The notes beneath the pieces are model-generated. The model saw only the letters and a program-made list of their open reading frames with translations, was not told the DNA's origin and did no database searches. The position numbers and the translations under genes were made by a program. From assembly GCA_024762795.1 (NCBI GenBank), contig JANTGS010000013.1, positions 1-46,237 on the forward strand: a DNA stretch of 46,237 nt. Direction: 5' to 3'. This DNA comes from Flavobacteriaceae bacterium. GTDB lineage: Bacteria > Bacteroidota > Bacteroidia > Flavobacteriales > Flavobacteriaceae. Position 1 is the stretch's first letter. Each line of letters begins with the position of its first letter. Shown piece by piece: positions 7,949 through 16,845 of the stretch.

Positions 7949-9301
7949 ATGAAAGTACTCAAGTTTGGAGGGACGTCGGTGGGATCGGCAGAAAATATGA
8001 GAAGAGTAGCCTCTATCATTACAGATGTAGAAGGAAGTAAGATAGTGGTTTTATCCGCTATGAGCGGAACAACCAACATTTTGGTAAAGATCTCTGATTT
8101 TATAAAAAATAAAAAAACAGACCCTGCCTTACATGAAATCGATTTCCTGAAATTAAAATATCAGGCCGAGGTTGAAGAACTTTTTCATACAGGGGTTTTT
8201 CTTGAAAAAGCTCATATTTTGCTCAGTTATTATTTTAATTCTCTCGTCTCAAAAGTACAGGAGATCTATTCTTCAGAACTTGAAAAAGAGGTGCTTGCAG
8301 TTGGAGAATTGTTATCAACCCATATATTTCAATTGTTTCTTGAGCAGGAAGGTTTTTCTTCAAAATTGATCTCAGCCTTATCGTTTATGAAAATTGACGG
8401 GCAAGGGAAACCGGATATGGAATATATCTCCGGAAGTTTAAAGAAAATATTAGAAAAAAATAATGAAGAAGTAATTGTTACACAAGGTTTTATATGTGTA
8501 AATAAATTGGGAAAGATCGATAATTTGCAGCGGGGAGGGAGTGATTATACCGCTTCTTTGATCGGGGCAGCCATTCAGGCCGATCAGATTCAGATCTATA
8601 CAGATATAGATGGGATGCATAACAATGATCCTCGTTATGTAGAAGATACCTTTTCAGTAGAAGAGATCTCTTTTGAAGAGGCTGCTGAGCTGGCGTATTT
8701 CGGGGCAAAGATCCTGCATCCTCAAAGTATTCTTCCGGCTAAAGAATTCAATATTCCCGTATTGGTTAAAAATACTTTTGATCCTTTATCTGCCGGTACA
8801 TTGATACATAATTCTAAAATTCCCGATAACAGGATCAGGGCCATTGCTGCCAAAGATGGCATAACTGCCATTAAGATTAAATCCTACCGGATGTTGATGG
8901 CCTATGGATTTCTAAAGAAAGTGTTTGAGGTTTTTGAACAACATCAAACTTCAATCGATATGATCACAACTTCAGAAGTGGCGGTATCTTTAACCATCGA
9001 TGATGATTCCCGTTTAAATCAGATCGTTCAAGATCTTAAAGGAATCTGTAATATTGAGGTGGAAAATGAATTGAGTATCATTTGTGTAGCCGGAGATCTT
9101 TCAAAGAATAAGAGCGGGATTACAGCTGAAATATTCAATTGTTTAAAAGATATTCCAGTTAGAATGATCTCTTACGGTGGCAGTAATTACAATCTTTCCT
9201 TTCTGGTGGAGAGTACGCATAAAAGCAAAGCTTTAAACCTTTTGAATCATGGATTGTTCACTGAGAGCAAAAAACATGAGACTTTGGTTAAAGTAATTTA
9301 G
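7949..9301 (+). CDS. lysC: Aspartate kinase (monofunctional)
   Basis: Phosphorylates L-aspartate with ATP, the first step toward lysine, threonine, methionine and diaminopimelate. At 450 residues it is a stand-alone enzyme and not a ThrA-type fusion with homoserine dehydrogenase. The N-terminal KFGGTSVGSAENM carries the catalytic lysine (K5), and QRGGSDYTASL lies near residue 194. The C-terminal third contains two ACT domains (about 305-375 and 380-450) that would bind the feedback inhibitor. It is divergent from the ACT-like gene and is followed by a strong hairpin terminator. Confidence 0.93.
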   Translation: MKVLKFGGTSVGSAENMRRVASIITDVEGSKIVVLSAMSGTTNILVKISDFIKNKKTDPALHEIDFLKLKYQAEVEELFHTGVFLEKAHILLSYYFNSLVSKVQEIYSSELEKEVLAVGELLSTHIFQLFLEQEGFSSKLISALSFMKIDGQGKPDMEYISGSLKKILEKNNEEVIVTQGFICVNKLGKIDNLQRGGSDYTASLIGAAIQADQIQIYTDIDGMHNNDPRYVEDTFSVEEISFEEAAELAYFGAKILHPQSILPAKEFNIPVLVKNTFDPLSAGTLIHNSKIPDNRIRAIAAKDGITAIKIKSYRMLMAYGFLKKVFEVFEQHQTSIDMITTSEVAVSLTIDDDSRLNQIVQDLKGICNIEVENELSIICVAGDLSKNKSGITAEIFNCLKDIPVRMISYGGSNYNLSFLVESTHKSKALNLLNHGLFTESKKHETLVKVI

Positions 9302-9312
9302 GTTATTTGAGA

Positions 9313-9348
9313 ATTGTAAAAAACCGCCTTTTAGGCGGTTTTTACAAT
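9313..9348. terminator. Bidirectional terminator
   Basis: The arms ending in aaaccgcc and starting ggcggttt form a stem of at least 13 bp with a four-base loop. There are A's on the left and T's on the right, so it can work in both directions. It sits between aspartate kinase (plus) and the PUR-family gene (minus), which converge here. Confidence 0.85.
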
Positions 9349-9360
9349 TAAATATCCTGT

Positions 9361-9741
9361 TTATATATCTTCAAAGCTGATATCAGTAAAGCTTTCTGTA
9401 GTGTTGTTTTCAATAACCTCACCGTTCTCCTCAACTTTTGCTTTGTGGAAATCCTTTTGATGACGCTCGGAAATTACTTCTTCACCTTTTTCATTGATGA
9501 TGAAATCGGTTGAGCTGTTCAGCATTTCTTTAAAGGCATCAAAATCTTCTTTATACAAATAGATCTTATGTTTTTTATAATGAAATGAACCGTCATCGTG
9601 AGTAAATTTCTTACTCTCTGTAATCGTTAAATAATAATCACCAGCCTTAGTCTCTCTAACGTCAAAAAAGTAAGTTCTTCGACCTGCTCTTAAAACCTGA
9701 GAAAATATCTCTTCCTGTTCAACAAACTCTTTTTCACTCAT
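9361..9741 (-). CDS. PUR family DNA/RNA-binding protein (DUF3276)
   Basis: A 126-residue protein of the DUF3276/PUR-alpha-like family found throughout Bacteroidota and in spirochaetes. The conserved core RAGRRTYFFDVRETKAGDYY and KIYLYKEDFDAFKEML gives the beta-sheet plus helix of a PUR repeat, which binds single-stranded nucleic acid in characterised members. The last 35 residues are acidic and low in complexity. A stretch AAAGGAAAG lies 7-8 bases before the ATG, unusually like a ribosome-binding site for this phylum. A TAGATTTG element (complement of 9785-9792) is a candidate -7 box. Confidence 0.88.
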   Translation of the reverse strand: MSEKEFVEQEEIFSQVLRAGRRTYFFDVRETKAGDYYLTITESKKFTHDDGSFHYKKHKIYLYKEDFDAFKEMLNSSTDFIINEKGEEVISERHQKDFHKAKVEENGEVIENNTTESFTDISFEDI

Positions 9742-9846
9742 AATTCTTTCCTTTATGTTTAAATTTATTTAAGATTAATAGCAACAAATCTATAAAAATA
9801 AATGAATTATAATAATCTTTTTCGGTTGTTTTTTTAACTATTTTTA

Positions 9847-11607
9847 TTACCTCTCCGTTTCCTCCTCAAGTTGTTGATTATAAATGTCTTGGTAGTATCC
9901 TTTTTGTTGAATTAGAGTAGTGTGTGTGCCTTTTTGCACAATCTTTCCCCGGTCTAAAACAATAATTTTATCGGCATTTTTTGCCGAGGAAGTCCTGTGA
10001 CTGACGATTATAGTGGTTTTGCCTAAAGCAGCGTTTTTAATATTCTTTAAAATGATCTCTTCGGTTTCTGTATCTACTGCCGAGAGGCAATCGTCAAATA
10101 TTAGGATCTTTGGGTCGGAGATCAGAGCTCTGGCAATAGAAATACGTTGTTTTTGTCCTCCCGAAAGGGTAACTCCTCTTTCTCCTACAAGGGTGTCGTA
10201 TTTATTTTTAAAGCCCTGGATATTATGGTCGATATAAGCCTCTTTTGCTGCTTCTTCAATTTCCTCATCTGTGGCCTCTTCTTTTCCAAACCGAATATTA
10301 TTTTTGATCGATTCTGAAAAAAGAAAGGCATCCTGAGGAACAAAACCAATACTGCTTCTCAGATCGTAAAGATTCAGTTCTTCAATAGGTTTATGGTCGA
10401 TCAGAACTTTCCCTGTATCAGCATCATATAACCTGGCAATAAGATTTACAATAGTAGATTTTCCGGATCCGGTCTTGCCGATAATGGCAAGGGTTTTACC
10501 CTGCCCAATACTGAAACTAACGTCTTTTAAAGCTATTATCTCCGTATCATCATAAGTAAAACTAACCTCTTTAAACTCAATATCTCCATGAATGTTGGTG
10601 TGTTGAGGTTGTTTGTTGGTGATCTTTGGTTTTACTTCTAAAAATTCATTGATTCTTTTTTGAGATACTTCAGCCTGTTGAACTATTGAAGTAACCCAGC
10701 CTACTACGGCAACCGGCCAGGTAAGCATATTGATATAGATAATGAATTCGGCAATATAGCCAATATTACTGATCTCCCCGTTGATGTATTGCATTCCGCC
10801 AATATAGATAACCAAAAGGTTACTGATCCCGATAAGCAGGATCATCAGTGGGAAAAAAAGAGCCTGAGCTTTATACAGATCGATATTCTTTTCTTTACTA
10901 ATCGTAGCCAGTTCATTAAAATCCTTTGAGGTCTGGTCCTCAATACCGTAAGCCTTGATCACATAAATCCCCGAAAAGATCTCCTGAGAAAAAGTGGTGA
11001 GTTTAGAGAGGTATTGTTGTACGATGTTACTTCGGATATTGATGGTTTTACTAAGTAGATAGATGGATAAGGAAAGAATTGGAAAAGGCAATAAGGTATA
11101 AAGGGTTAGTTTGGCATCAATATGGATCATTTTTGTAAGGGCTACCACGAAAAGCACAAGCATATTCATGGTGTACATAATAGCGGGGCCAAAATACATT
11201 CTCACCTTTCCAACATCCTCACTGATACGATTCATCAGATCTCCGGTGCGGTTTTGCTTATAAAAACTTAAAGAAAGTTTCTGGTATTGCTGATAGATCT
11301 CATTTTTCAGATCGAATTCGATCATACGCGACATCACGATCAGCGTTTGCCGCATCATAAAGGTGAAAAAACCTGAAATTACAGCAGCACCAACAATAAA
11401 AAGAATGTTGAGAATGAGCTGGTGTTTTACTTCGCTTAGATCGGTAATGATATTTTTTTGATAATCTTCAACAACATTTAACGATTCACGGATCAGTTGA
11501 GGGACCTGAAGAGCAAAGATCTTAGAGAAAACCGTAATGGACAGGCCAAGGATAAGCCTGAAACGGTATTTGTAAAAATATTTGTTAAGATATTGCAGTG
11601 CTCTCAT
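9847..11607 (-). CDS. ABC exporter, fused permease/ATPase (MdlA-like)
   Basis: Type IV ABC exporter half-molecule with an N-terminal six-helix domain and a C-terminal nucleotide-binding domain. I start it at the ATG at 11607 (586 residues), because the frame further upstream encodes non-family sequence and would overlap nusB. Walker A GKTGSGKS lies near 376-383, followed by the signature LSGGQKQRISIARAL and Walker B ILIFDDCLSAVD. The residue after the Walker B aspartate is Asp and not the usual catalytic Glu, a feature of the degenerate subunit in heterodimeric exporters. No partner gene is adjacent. Substrate unknown; the gene is divergent from nusB. Confidence 0.9.
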   Translation of the reverse strand: MRALQYLNKYFYKYRFRLILGLSITVFSKIFALQVPQLIRESLNVVEDYQKNIITDLSEVKHQLILNILFIVGAAVISGFFTFMMRQTLIVMSRMIEFDLKNEIYQQYQKLSLSFYKQNRTGDLMNRISEDVGKVRMYFGPAIMYTMNMLVLFVVALTKMIHIDAKLTLYTLLPFPILSLSIYLLSKTINIRSNIVQQYLSKLTTFSQEIFSGIYVIKAYGIEDQTSKDFNELATISKEKNIDLYKAQALFFPLMILLIGISNLLVIYIGGMQYINGEISNIGYIAEFIIYINMLTWPVAVVGWVTSIVQQAEVSQKRINEFLEVKPKITNKQPQHTNIHGDIEFKEVSFTYDDTEIIALKDVSFSIGQGKTLAIIGKTGSGKSTIVNLIARLYDADTGKVLIDHKPIEELNLYDLRSSIGFVPQDAFLFSESIKNNIRFGKEEATDEEIEEAAKEAYIDHNIQGFKNKYDTLVGERGVTLSGGQKQRISIARALISDPKILIFDDCLSAVDTETEEIILKNIKNAALGKTTIIVSHRTSSAKNADKIIVLDRGKIVQKGTHTTLIQQKGYYQDIYNQQLEEETER

Positions 11608-11722
11608 GAATACAGCGAAAATGAATTGCGAATATAAACTTTTTGAAATTAAATTTTTAGGCTTTAGTTGGGCATAATGTGTTTTGTTGAGTAATTTTCT
11701 TATAGGGTTAGAAAAAAAATAG

Positions 11723-11730
11723 TAATTTTG
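11723..11730 (+). promoter_or_regulatory. Candidate -7 box for nusB
   Basis: TAATTTTG fits the flavobacterial -7 consensus TAnnTTTG and lies 36 bases before the nusB start. I see no convincing TTG at -33, so this is a partial match. Confidence 0.4.
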
Positions 11731-11766
11731 CACTTTGATTTTTAAACTACGATCTTTTAAAACAAT

Positions 11767-12705
11767 ATGGTAAACAGAAGACATATTCGAATTAAGGTAA
11801 TGCAATCGGTTTATGCCTTATTCCAATCTAAAAGTGATAATCTTGCCAAAGAAGAGAAATTCTTAAATTTTAGTGTTCAAAAGACTTTTGATCTGTATGT
11901 TTTACAATTGTTACTTTTGGTAGCAGTTAAGGATATGTACAAAGAACATCTTGAGATCAGAAAGAAGAAATATTTGGCTACTGAAGAGGATAAGAACCCT
12001 AATCTGAAATTTGTTAACAATAAAGTACTTCAGGCTATTGAAGAAAGTCCTGATGTGATCAAATACAGGAATGAGAGAAAACTGGATAACTGGAAAGAAG
12101 ATAAAGAGTTTGTAAGAGTAATACTGGATAAACTGGTAGAATCGGATCTTTTAAAAGAATATCTGAGCACAAAGAGAAGCGATCTGAGAGAGGATAAAGA
12201 ATTTATCATTAAGATCTTTAAAGAGATCATCGCACCCGATGATAAACTTTTTGATTATTATGAGAGTATGAATCTGAGCTGGATCGATGATCTGCCTTTT
12301 GTAAATACCATGATTCTTAAAAATATTAAAAATCTGAAACCGGGAGAAACGATCAATCTGGATGTTTTAAAGGTGAATGAAGATGACAAGGAATTTATGA
12401 TTGATCTTTTCCGTAAATCGGTTCTGCATTTTGCCGATTATGATAAGGAGATCGATGGTAAGACCCCCAACTGGGATAACGACAGGATTGCCGAGGTTGA
12501 TATGGTTCTGATCAAGATGGCACTGACCGAATTTTTGTATTTTCCATCCATACCAACCAAGGTAACCATCAATGAGTATATTGAGATCGCCAAGGATTAT
12601 TCCACTCAAAAGAGCAGTTATTTTATTAATGGAGTGCTGGATAAATTACTAAAAGAATATCAGGAGGCTAAAAGATTAAATAAATCAGGTCGGGGCTTGC
12701 TATAA
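11767..12705 (+). CDS. nusB: Transcription antitermination factor NusB
   Basis: NusB binds boxA RNA with NusE/S10 and supports rRNA antitermination. The first residues NRRHIRIKVMQSVYALFQ are typical of the family. The C-terminal part (WDNDRIAEVDMVLIKMALTE... and VTINEYIEIAKDYSTQKSSYFINGVLDKL) is the canonical helical bundle. At 312 residues it is about twice the length of E. coli NusB; the extra helical, charged stretch between about residues 20 and 170 is usual in Bacteroidota. It starts the run nusB, DUF1573, yajC. Confidence 0.92.
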   Translation: MVNRRHIRIKVMQSVYALFQSKSDNLAKEEKFLNFSVQKTFDLYVLQLLLLVAVKDMYKEHLEIRKKKYLATEEDKNPNLKFVNNKVLQAIEESPDVIKYRNERKLDNWKEDKEFVRVILDKLVESDLLKEYLSTKRSDLREDKEFIIKIFKEIIAPDDKLFDYYESMNLSWIDDLPFVNTMILKNIKNLKPGETINLDVLKVNEDDKEFMIDLFRKSVLHFADYDKEIDGKTPNWDNDRIAEVDMVLIKMALTEFLYFPSIPTKVTINEYIEIAKDYSTQKSSYFINGVLDKLLKEYQEAKRLNKSGRGLL

Positions 12706-12710
12706 TTTTT

Positions 12711-12718
12711 TATATTTG
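12711..12718 (+). promoter_or_regulatory. Candidate -7 box for the DUF1573 gene
   Basis: TATATTTG matches TAnnTTTG, six bases after the nusB stop and 28 bases before the DUF1573 ATG. A TTG at 12697-12699 is too close for the normal spacing, so confidence is low. Confidence 0.35.
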
Positions 12719-12746
12719 GCCTTGTAAAATTTAAAAATAAAGTAAT

Positions 12747-13202
12747 ATGAACAAGAAATATCTTATACTGATCGCTTTGATTGGAGTTTTAAGTTTCTCA
12801 TGTAAGGAAGATCCTGCATCTAAGGTTAATAAAAATAATCTGGAACTGGCTAAAAAGCGAGACAATGACCTTAAGTACAACAGTCCGGTAATGAAATTTG
12901 AGGTAACCGAACACGATTTTGGTAATATTGATGAAGGAGATGTTGTAGAAACAGTTTTTAAATTCAAAAATACGGGGAAAAGTGAATTGATCATTTCTAA
13001 AGCAAAAGCAAGCTGTGGATGTACTATTCCTCAATGGCCCAAAAAACCTGTTATGCCCGGGGAAGAGTCTGAAATTAAAGTTAAATTTAATTCCAGAGGT
13101 AAGCCAAATAAGCAGCAAAAACAGATCACTTTGACCACTAACACTACAAAAGGTAAAGAAATTCTGATCATCAAAGCCTTTGTAAATCCAATGAAAAAAT
13201 AA
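12747..13202 (+). CDS. DUF1573 domain lipoprotein
   Basis: A 151-residue predicted lipoprotein. The signal peptide ends at the lipobox FSC (cysteine 19). The remainder is a DUF1573 immunoglobulin-like domain with the hallmark HDFGNIDEGDVVETVFKFKNTG and the cysteine motif ASCGCTIPQWPKKPVMPGE. The family is abundant in Bacteroidota and of uncertain function. It lies between nusB and yajC, an order I recognise as common in flavobacteria; shared transcription is likely. Confidence 0.88.
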   Translation: MNKKYLILIALIGVLSFSCKEDPASKVNKNNLELAKKRDNDLKYNSPVMKFEVTEHDFGNIDEGDVVETVFKFKNTGKSELIISKAKASCGCTIPQWPKKPVMPGEESEIKVKFNSRGKPNKQQKQITLTTNTTKGKEILIIKAFVNPMKK

Positions 13203-13213
13203 ATTAAATAAAT

Positions 13214-13537
13214 ATGTACCATACAATTTTTTTACAGGCAGGAGGAGCCGGTCTGAGTAATATCATTATAATTCCTTTGATGTTCCTGGTTATCTATCTT
13301 TTTATGATTCGTCCTCAAATGAGACGACAGAAACAAGAGAAAAAATTTCAGGAATCTATCAAAAGAGGGGCTAAAGTAGTAACCACAAGTGGTATTCACG
13401 GAAAAGTAGTTGAATTAAACGATAATGACAACACCTGTGTAATTGAAACCGGTGCAGGTAAGATCAAATTTGAAAGATCAGCCCTGTCAATGGAGTTGAG
13501 TAAAAAATATTTACCTCAGGAAACCAAGAAAAAATAG
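13214..13537 (+). CDS. yajC: Preprotein translocase subunit YajC
   Basis: Small inner-membrane accessory of the SecDF-YajC complex, 107 residues. A short periplasmic N-terminus is followed by one membrane helix (about 16-34, IIIIPLMFLVIYLFMIRP) and the family motif RPQMRRQKQEKKFQESIKRG. The domain that follows has GAKVVTTSGIHGKVVEL. It is 11 bases downstream of the DUF1573 gene and is closed by a hairpin terminator. Confidence 0.93.
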   Translation: MYHTIFLQAGGAGLSNIIIIPLMFLVIYLFMIRPQMRRQKQEKKFQESIKRGAKVVTTSGIHGKVVELNDNDNTCVIETGAGKIKFERSALSMELSKKYLPQETKKK

Positions 13538-13559
13538 TTCTGAAAAATTTTAAATATTC

Positions 13560-13592
13560 AAAAGAGTTCTGTTTTGCAGAACTCTTTTTTTT
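13560..13592 (+). terminator. Rho-independent terminator after yajC
   Basis: The arms aaagagttctg (13561-13571) and cagaactcttt (13577-13587) pair perfectly around ttttg. The 3' arm continues into a run of eight T. It separates the nusB-yajC run from the ybbR-like gene. Confidence 0.85.
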
Positions 13593-13616
13593 ATATCTTT
13601 AATCAAAATTCCGAAA

Positions 13617-14579
13617 GTGAAAGATCTGTTGTCTAAAAAGAATTCTGAGACCCTGAAGAGCAATAATAAATTGAAGGTTTTTTTATTGTTTCTTTCTTTA
13701 TCATTTCTTTTCTGGATCATAATAAAACTATCGGAGGTTTATATTTACGACGTTAAATTTAAGGTGGAATATACGGAGTTTCCTTCTAAATTTTTATTGC
13801 AAAAAGAACCTTCTGATGAGATCATCCTTACCTTAAAAACGGTTGGATTTAAATTGTTGGGGTATAGGATCAGGGATAAAAAGATCAATTTCTCTCTGGC
13901 AAACCTCCATAAATTGAGAAAGCATACCTATTACACGGTAACCAAATCAAATTTTAAGTTTATCCAGTCGCAGTTTTCGGCTGAGACCGAATTACTTAAC
14001 ATTAAACCGGATACCCTGTTTTTTGAATTTGGTAAAAAATTCTCAAAAAAAGTACAGGTTACCCCTCAGGTAGATCTCGAGTTCAGGCCCGGTTATAATA
14101 TTGTCGACGATATGCAGGTTATCCCTCAGGAAGTGAGTATATCAGGCCCCGAAGGAGTAATTGACAGTATTATTGAGATCAGGACCAAGGTGCAAAAAAT
14201 TACAGATATCTTTAAAGATTTTGAAAAAAGACTGCCTTTGATCATACCCGATAATATTACGGTTAAACCCGCCGAAATAGTTATTAAGGGTAAAGTAGAT
14301 AAATTTACCCAGGGAACTTTTACTTTACCGGTAGAAGTGATCAATGTACCCCGTTCGGTTTTGATCACTACCTACCCGAAAGAAGTGAAAGTTATTTATA
14401 CTGTACCGTTTAAAGATTATAATAAGGTTGTTGCTGAAAGTTTTAAGGTGATCTGTGATTATAAAGAAGCTCAGGAAAATGAACTGGATTATCTTATTCC
14501 AAAACTTACTGATACTCCCGGTATGGTTTCTTCTGTAAGGATTCTTCCTAATAAAATAGATTATCTTATCAAAAAATAA
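13617..14579 (+). CDS. YbbR-like domain protein
   Basis: A 320-residue single-pass membrane protein with one N-terminal helix (about 20-40, KVFLLFLSLSFLFWIIIKL) and an extracytoplasmic part. The latter contains YbbR-like repeats, visible as VTPQVDLEFRPGYNIVDD, VSISGPEGVIDSIIEIRT and TLPVEVINVPRSVLITTYP. The start is a GTG 25 bases after the terminator; no ATG lies before the membrane helix. In other bacteria YbbR (CdaR) regulates the diadenylate cyclase CdaA, but no CdaA gene is in this window. It overlaps the coaE start by one base (TAATG). Confidence 0.82.
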   Translation: MKDLLSKKNSETLKSNNKLKVFLLFLSLSFLFWIIIKLSEVYIYDVKFKVEYTEFPSKFLLQKEPSDEIILTLKTVGFKLLGYRIRDKKINFSLANLHKLRKHTYYTVTKSNFKFIQSQFSAETELLNIKPDTLFFEFGKKFSKKVQVTPQVDLEFRPGYNIVDDMQVIPQEVSISGPEGVIDSIIEIRTKVQKITDIFKDFEKRLPLIIPDNITVKPAEIVIKGKVDKFTQGTFTLPVEVINVPRSVLITTYPKEVKVIYTVPFKDYNKVVAESFKVICDYKEAQENELDYLIPKLTDTPGMVSSVRILPNKIDYLIKK

Positions 14580-15157
14580 TGAAGAAGGTTGTAGGCTTAA
14601 CGGGAGGTATAGGCAGTGGAAAAACTACTGTTGCAAAGATGTTCGAATCACAGGGAATTCCGGTTTATTATGCCGATGATGAGGCTAAGAAATTAATGAA
14701 TTCCTCTGATGTGATCAAGCAGAAACTGATCAGTGCTTTCGGTAATGAATCTTATGCCGAAGGGGAGCTCAACAGAGCTTATCTTGCAAAACAGGTTTTT
14801 AACGATCCTGAAAAATTAAAAATAATCAACGATATAGTTCATCCTGAAGTTGACAGGCATTTTAAGAACTGGGTTTCTCAGCAGGATAATGAAATTGTTA
14901 TTCAGGAAAATGCTATTTTGTTCGAATCAGGTAAAAAAGATCTTTTTGATGTGATTATCACCGTCACAGCACCTAAAGAACTAAGGATCAATAGAGTAGT
15001 AAAAAGAGATCACACTACAGCAGAGCAGGTGAATGCCCGGATAAACAACCAGATGGAGGAGAAAGAAAAGATAAAAAAATCCGATTTTGTCATTCAGAAT
15101 ATCGATCTGGAAAACAGTAAAAAGCAGGCGCTTCAAATTCTTCAGGATATAAATTAA
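14579..15157 (+). CDS. coaE: Dephospho-CoA kinase
   Basis: Catalyses the last step of coenzyme A synthesis, phosphorylating the 3'-hydroxyl of dephospho-CoA. The 192-residue length is normal. The P-loop GGIGSGKTT lies at residues 9-17. YYADDEAKKLMN carries the conserved DxxA-type substrate residues, and the lid region contains RINRVVKRDHTTAEQVNARINNQ. It is coupled to the ybbR-like gene by a one-base overlap. Confidence 0.94.
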   Translation: MKKVVGLTGGIGSGKTTVAKMFESQGIPVYYADDEAKKLMNSSDVIKQKLISAFGNESYAEGELNRAYLAKQVFNDPEKLKIINDIVHPEVDRHFKNWVSQQDNEIVIQENAILFESGKKDLFDVIITVTAPKELRINRVVKRDHTTAEQVNARINNQMEEKEKIKKSDFVIQNIDLENSKKQALQILQDIN

Positions 15158-15220
15158 TCTTCTTAAATATTTATTAAATTCCTGAAAATATGTTAATTTT
15201 ATAGAAAATTTTGTTAACTG

Positions 15221-15262
15221 TTGTTAAATGATTTAACAAGTTTAAAAGTTATACTAAATTTG
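15221..15262 (+). promoter_or_regulatory. Palindromic operator and -7 box upstream of the two-component operon
   Basis: The sequence TTGTTAAATGATTTAACAA (15221-15239) is a perfect inverted repeat of 9+1+9 bases. Sixteen bases further, TAAATTTG (15255-15262) matches the flavobacterial -7 consensus and ends only seven bases before the ATG, implying a very short or absent leader. The palindrome covers the place where a -33 element would be expected to lie nearby, so autoregulation by the response regulator is a reasonable guess. Confidence 0.5.
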
Positions 15263-15269
15263 TTTTTTT

Positions 15270-16835
15270 ATGAGTAAACGTATTTTTACACTTCTGATTG
15301 TCCTGATGGGTTTTGCTTTGATAGGTATTATTGCGATCCAGATTTTCTGGATCAAAACCATTACCGAGATCAGAGAAGAGCAGTTCTCCAACAATGTGAT
15401 CAATGCGCTTGCTAATGTGTCGGAAAATATTCAGGAAAGAGAATTTCAGGACAATGTTGCCAAGTATTCTCCAATGCTCGACAGTTTAAAATTCTCTAAA
15501 GAAAGAGGGATCAAAGATTTTTTTTATAAGCAGATCGATACTGCCAATAATGAGGTCTTTACCTTTAGACAAAGAATTTTGGAAGACAGTTATAAAACTC
15601 AGATCTCCCCTTTGATTACAGATACTTTAAGTTTTAAAACCCTGTTAAGTAAAGATGAGACCAACATTGATAAAGTTGAATTTGTTTCAAAGGATTTTGC
15701 TGAACTTACTCCTAAGGAAAGAGTGGTCAAAATTGAAAGGCTTGATAAATACGATAAACTTCAGTTTGAGAATTTTTTAAAGAATATTGTTCCAAGGCAG
15801 CCTATTACGCAAAGAGTGAGTGTCAAGGAAATTCAGATGAATCTTGATAATGAGCTGAGAGCCAGAAATATTAAAACAGATTTCGAATTTGCAGTTTTTA
15901 ATGAAGACCTGCAAACAAAAGTGAAATCGGAAAATTTTAAAAAGAGCACTGAATCCACATATCAGGTGCCGCTGTTTGTAAACAAGGATGGAAACAGTGA
16001 CTATCAGCTTTACATCAATTTTCCTAATAAAAAGCGTTTTATAGTTAGTGCAATTGCCAAAAAACTGGCGTTATCGGCAGTATTTATACTGATCATTATG
16101 TTTGTATTTGCCAGTGCCATTTATCAGCTTGTCAAGCAGAAAAAGATCTCGGCGATCAAGACCGATTTTATTAATAATATGACGCATGAGTTTAAAACTC
16201 CAATTGCCACTATTAATCTGGCAATTGATTCCATAAAGAATCCCAAGATCATTTCCAATAAAGAAAAGGTGATCAGGTATGTGGAGATGATCCGTGAAGA
16301 AAACAAACGTATGCATGCTCAGGTTGAGAATGTACTAAGAATATCGAAACTTGAAAAGAATCAGCTGGATGTTACTAAAAAAGTTGTAGATCTTCACGAG
16401 ATGATAGATGGAGCGATTTCGCATGTTGACCTGCTGGTGAGCAACAGAGATGGATATATCAAAAGACATTACGAAGCAACCTCTAGTAAGGTGCTTGCCA
16501 ATAAGTTTCACTTTACCAATGTTTTGGTAAATATTCTTGATAATGCGATCAAATATTCCGAGGGCGCTCCAAAAATAGATATTTATACGGAAAATACTGC
16601 TAATACAATTATTGTAAAATTTAAAGATCAGGGAATTGGAATGAATAAAGCAGTTCAAAAGAAGATCTTTGATAAGTTTTACCGTGAGCAGGGAGGAAAT
16701 ATTCATAATGTAAAAGGTCACGGCCTGGGTCTTGCCTATGTAAAACGTATTACCGAAATGCATCATGGTACGGTTTATGTTGAAAGTGAAAAGAACAAAG
16801 GCAGTACATTTATTATAAAATTACCATTAATTTAA
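15270..16835 (+). CDS. Sensor histidine kinase (RprX-like)
   Basis: A 521-residue membrane sensor. One helix covers about 8-28, a periplasmic domain of some 230 residues follows, and a second helix lies at about 265-287. HisKA contains the phospho-accepting H306 in NNMTHEFKTPIATI. The ATPase domain has the N-box FTNVLVNILDNAIKYS (N421, N425), G1 DQGIGM (453-458) and G2 GHGLGL (483-488). It precedes its response regulator by 10 bases. Architecture and the partner resemble RprXY of Bacteroides and Porphyromonas, but the stimulus here is unknown. Confidence 0.9.
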   Translation: MSKRIFTLLIVLMGFALIGIIAIQIFWIKTITEIREEQFSNNVINALANVSENIQEREFQDNVAKYSPMLDSLKFSKERGIKDFFYKQIDTANNEVFTFRQRILEDSYKTQISPLITDTLSFKTLLSKDETNIDKVEFVSKDFAELTPKERVVKIERLDKYDKLQFENFLKNIVPRQPITQRVSVKEIQMNLDNELRARNIKTDFEFAVFNEDLQTKVKSENFKKSTESTYQVPLFVNKDGNSDYQLYINFPNKKRFIVSAIAKKLALSAVFILIIMFVFASAIYQLVKQKKISAIKTDFINNMTHEFKTPIATINLAIDSIKNPKIISNKEKVIRYVEMIREENKRMHAQVENVLRISKLEKNQLDVTKKVVDLHEMIDGAISHVDLLVSNRDGYIKRHYEATSSKVLANKFHFTNVLVNILDNAIKYSEGAPKIDIYTENTANTIIVKFKDQGIGMNKAVQKKIFDKFYREQGGNIHNVKGHGLGLAYVKRITEMHHGTVYVESEKNKGSTFIIKLPLI

Positions 16836-16845
16836 ATTTAAAAAT

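Noticed and set aside
11608..11805. 66-codon upstream extension of the ABC exporter
   Set aside because: The extension is unlike the family N-terminus and overlaps the nusB start on the other strand. The ATG at 11607 begins a normal exporter sequence.
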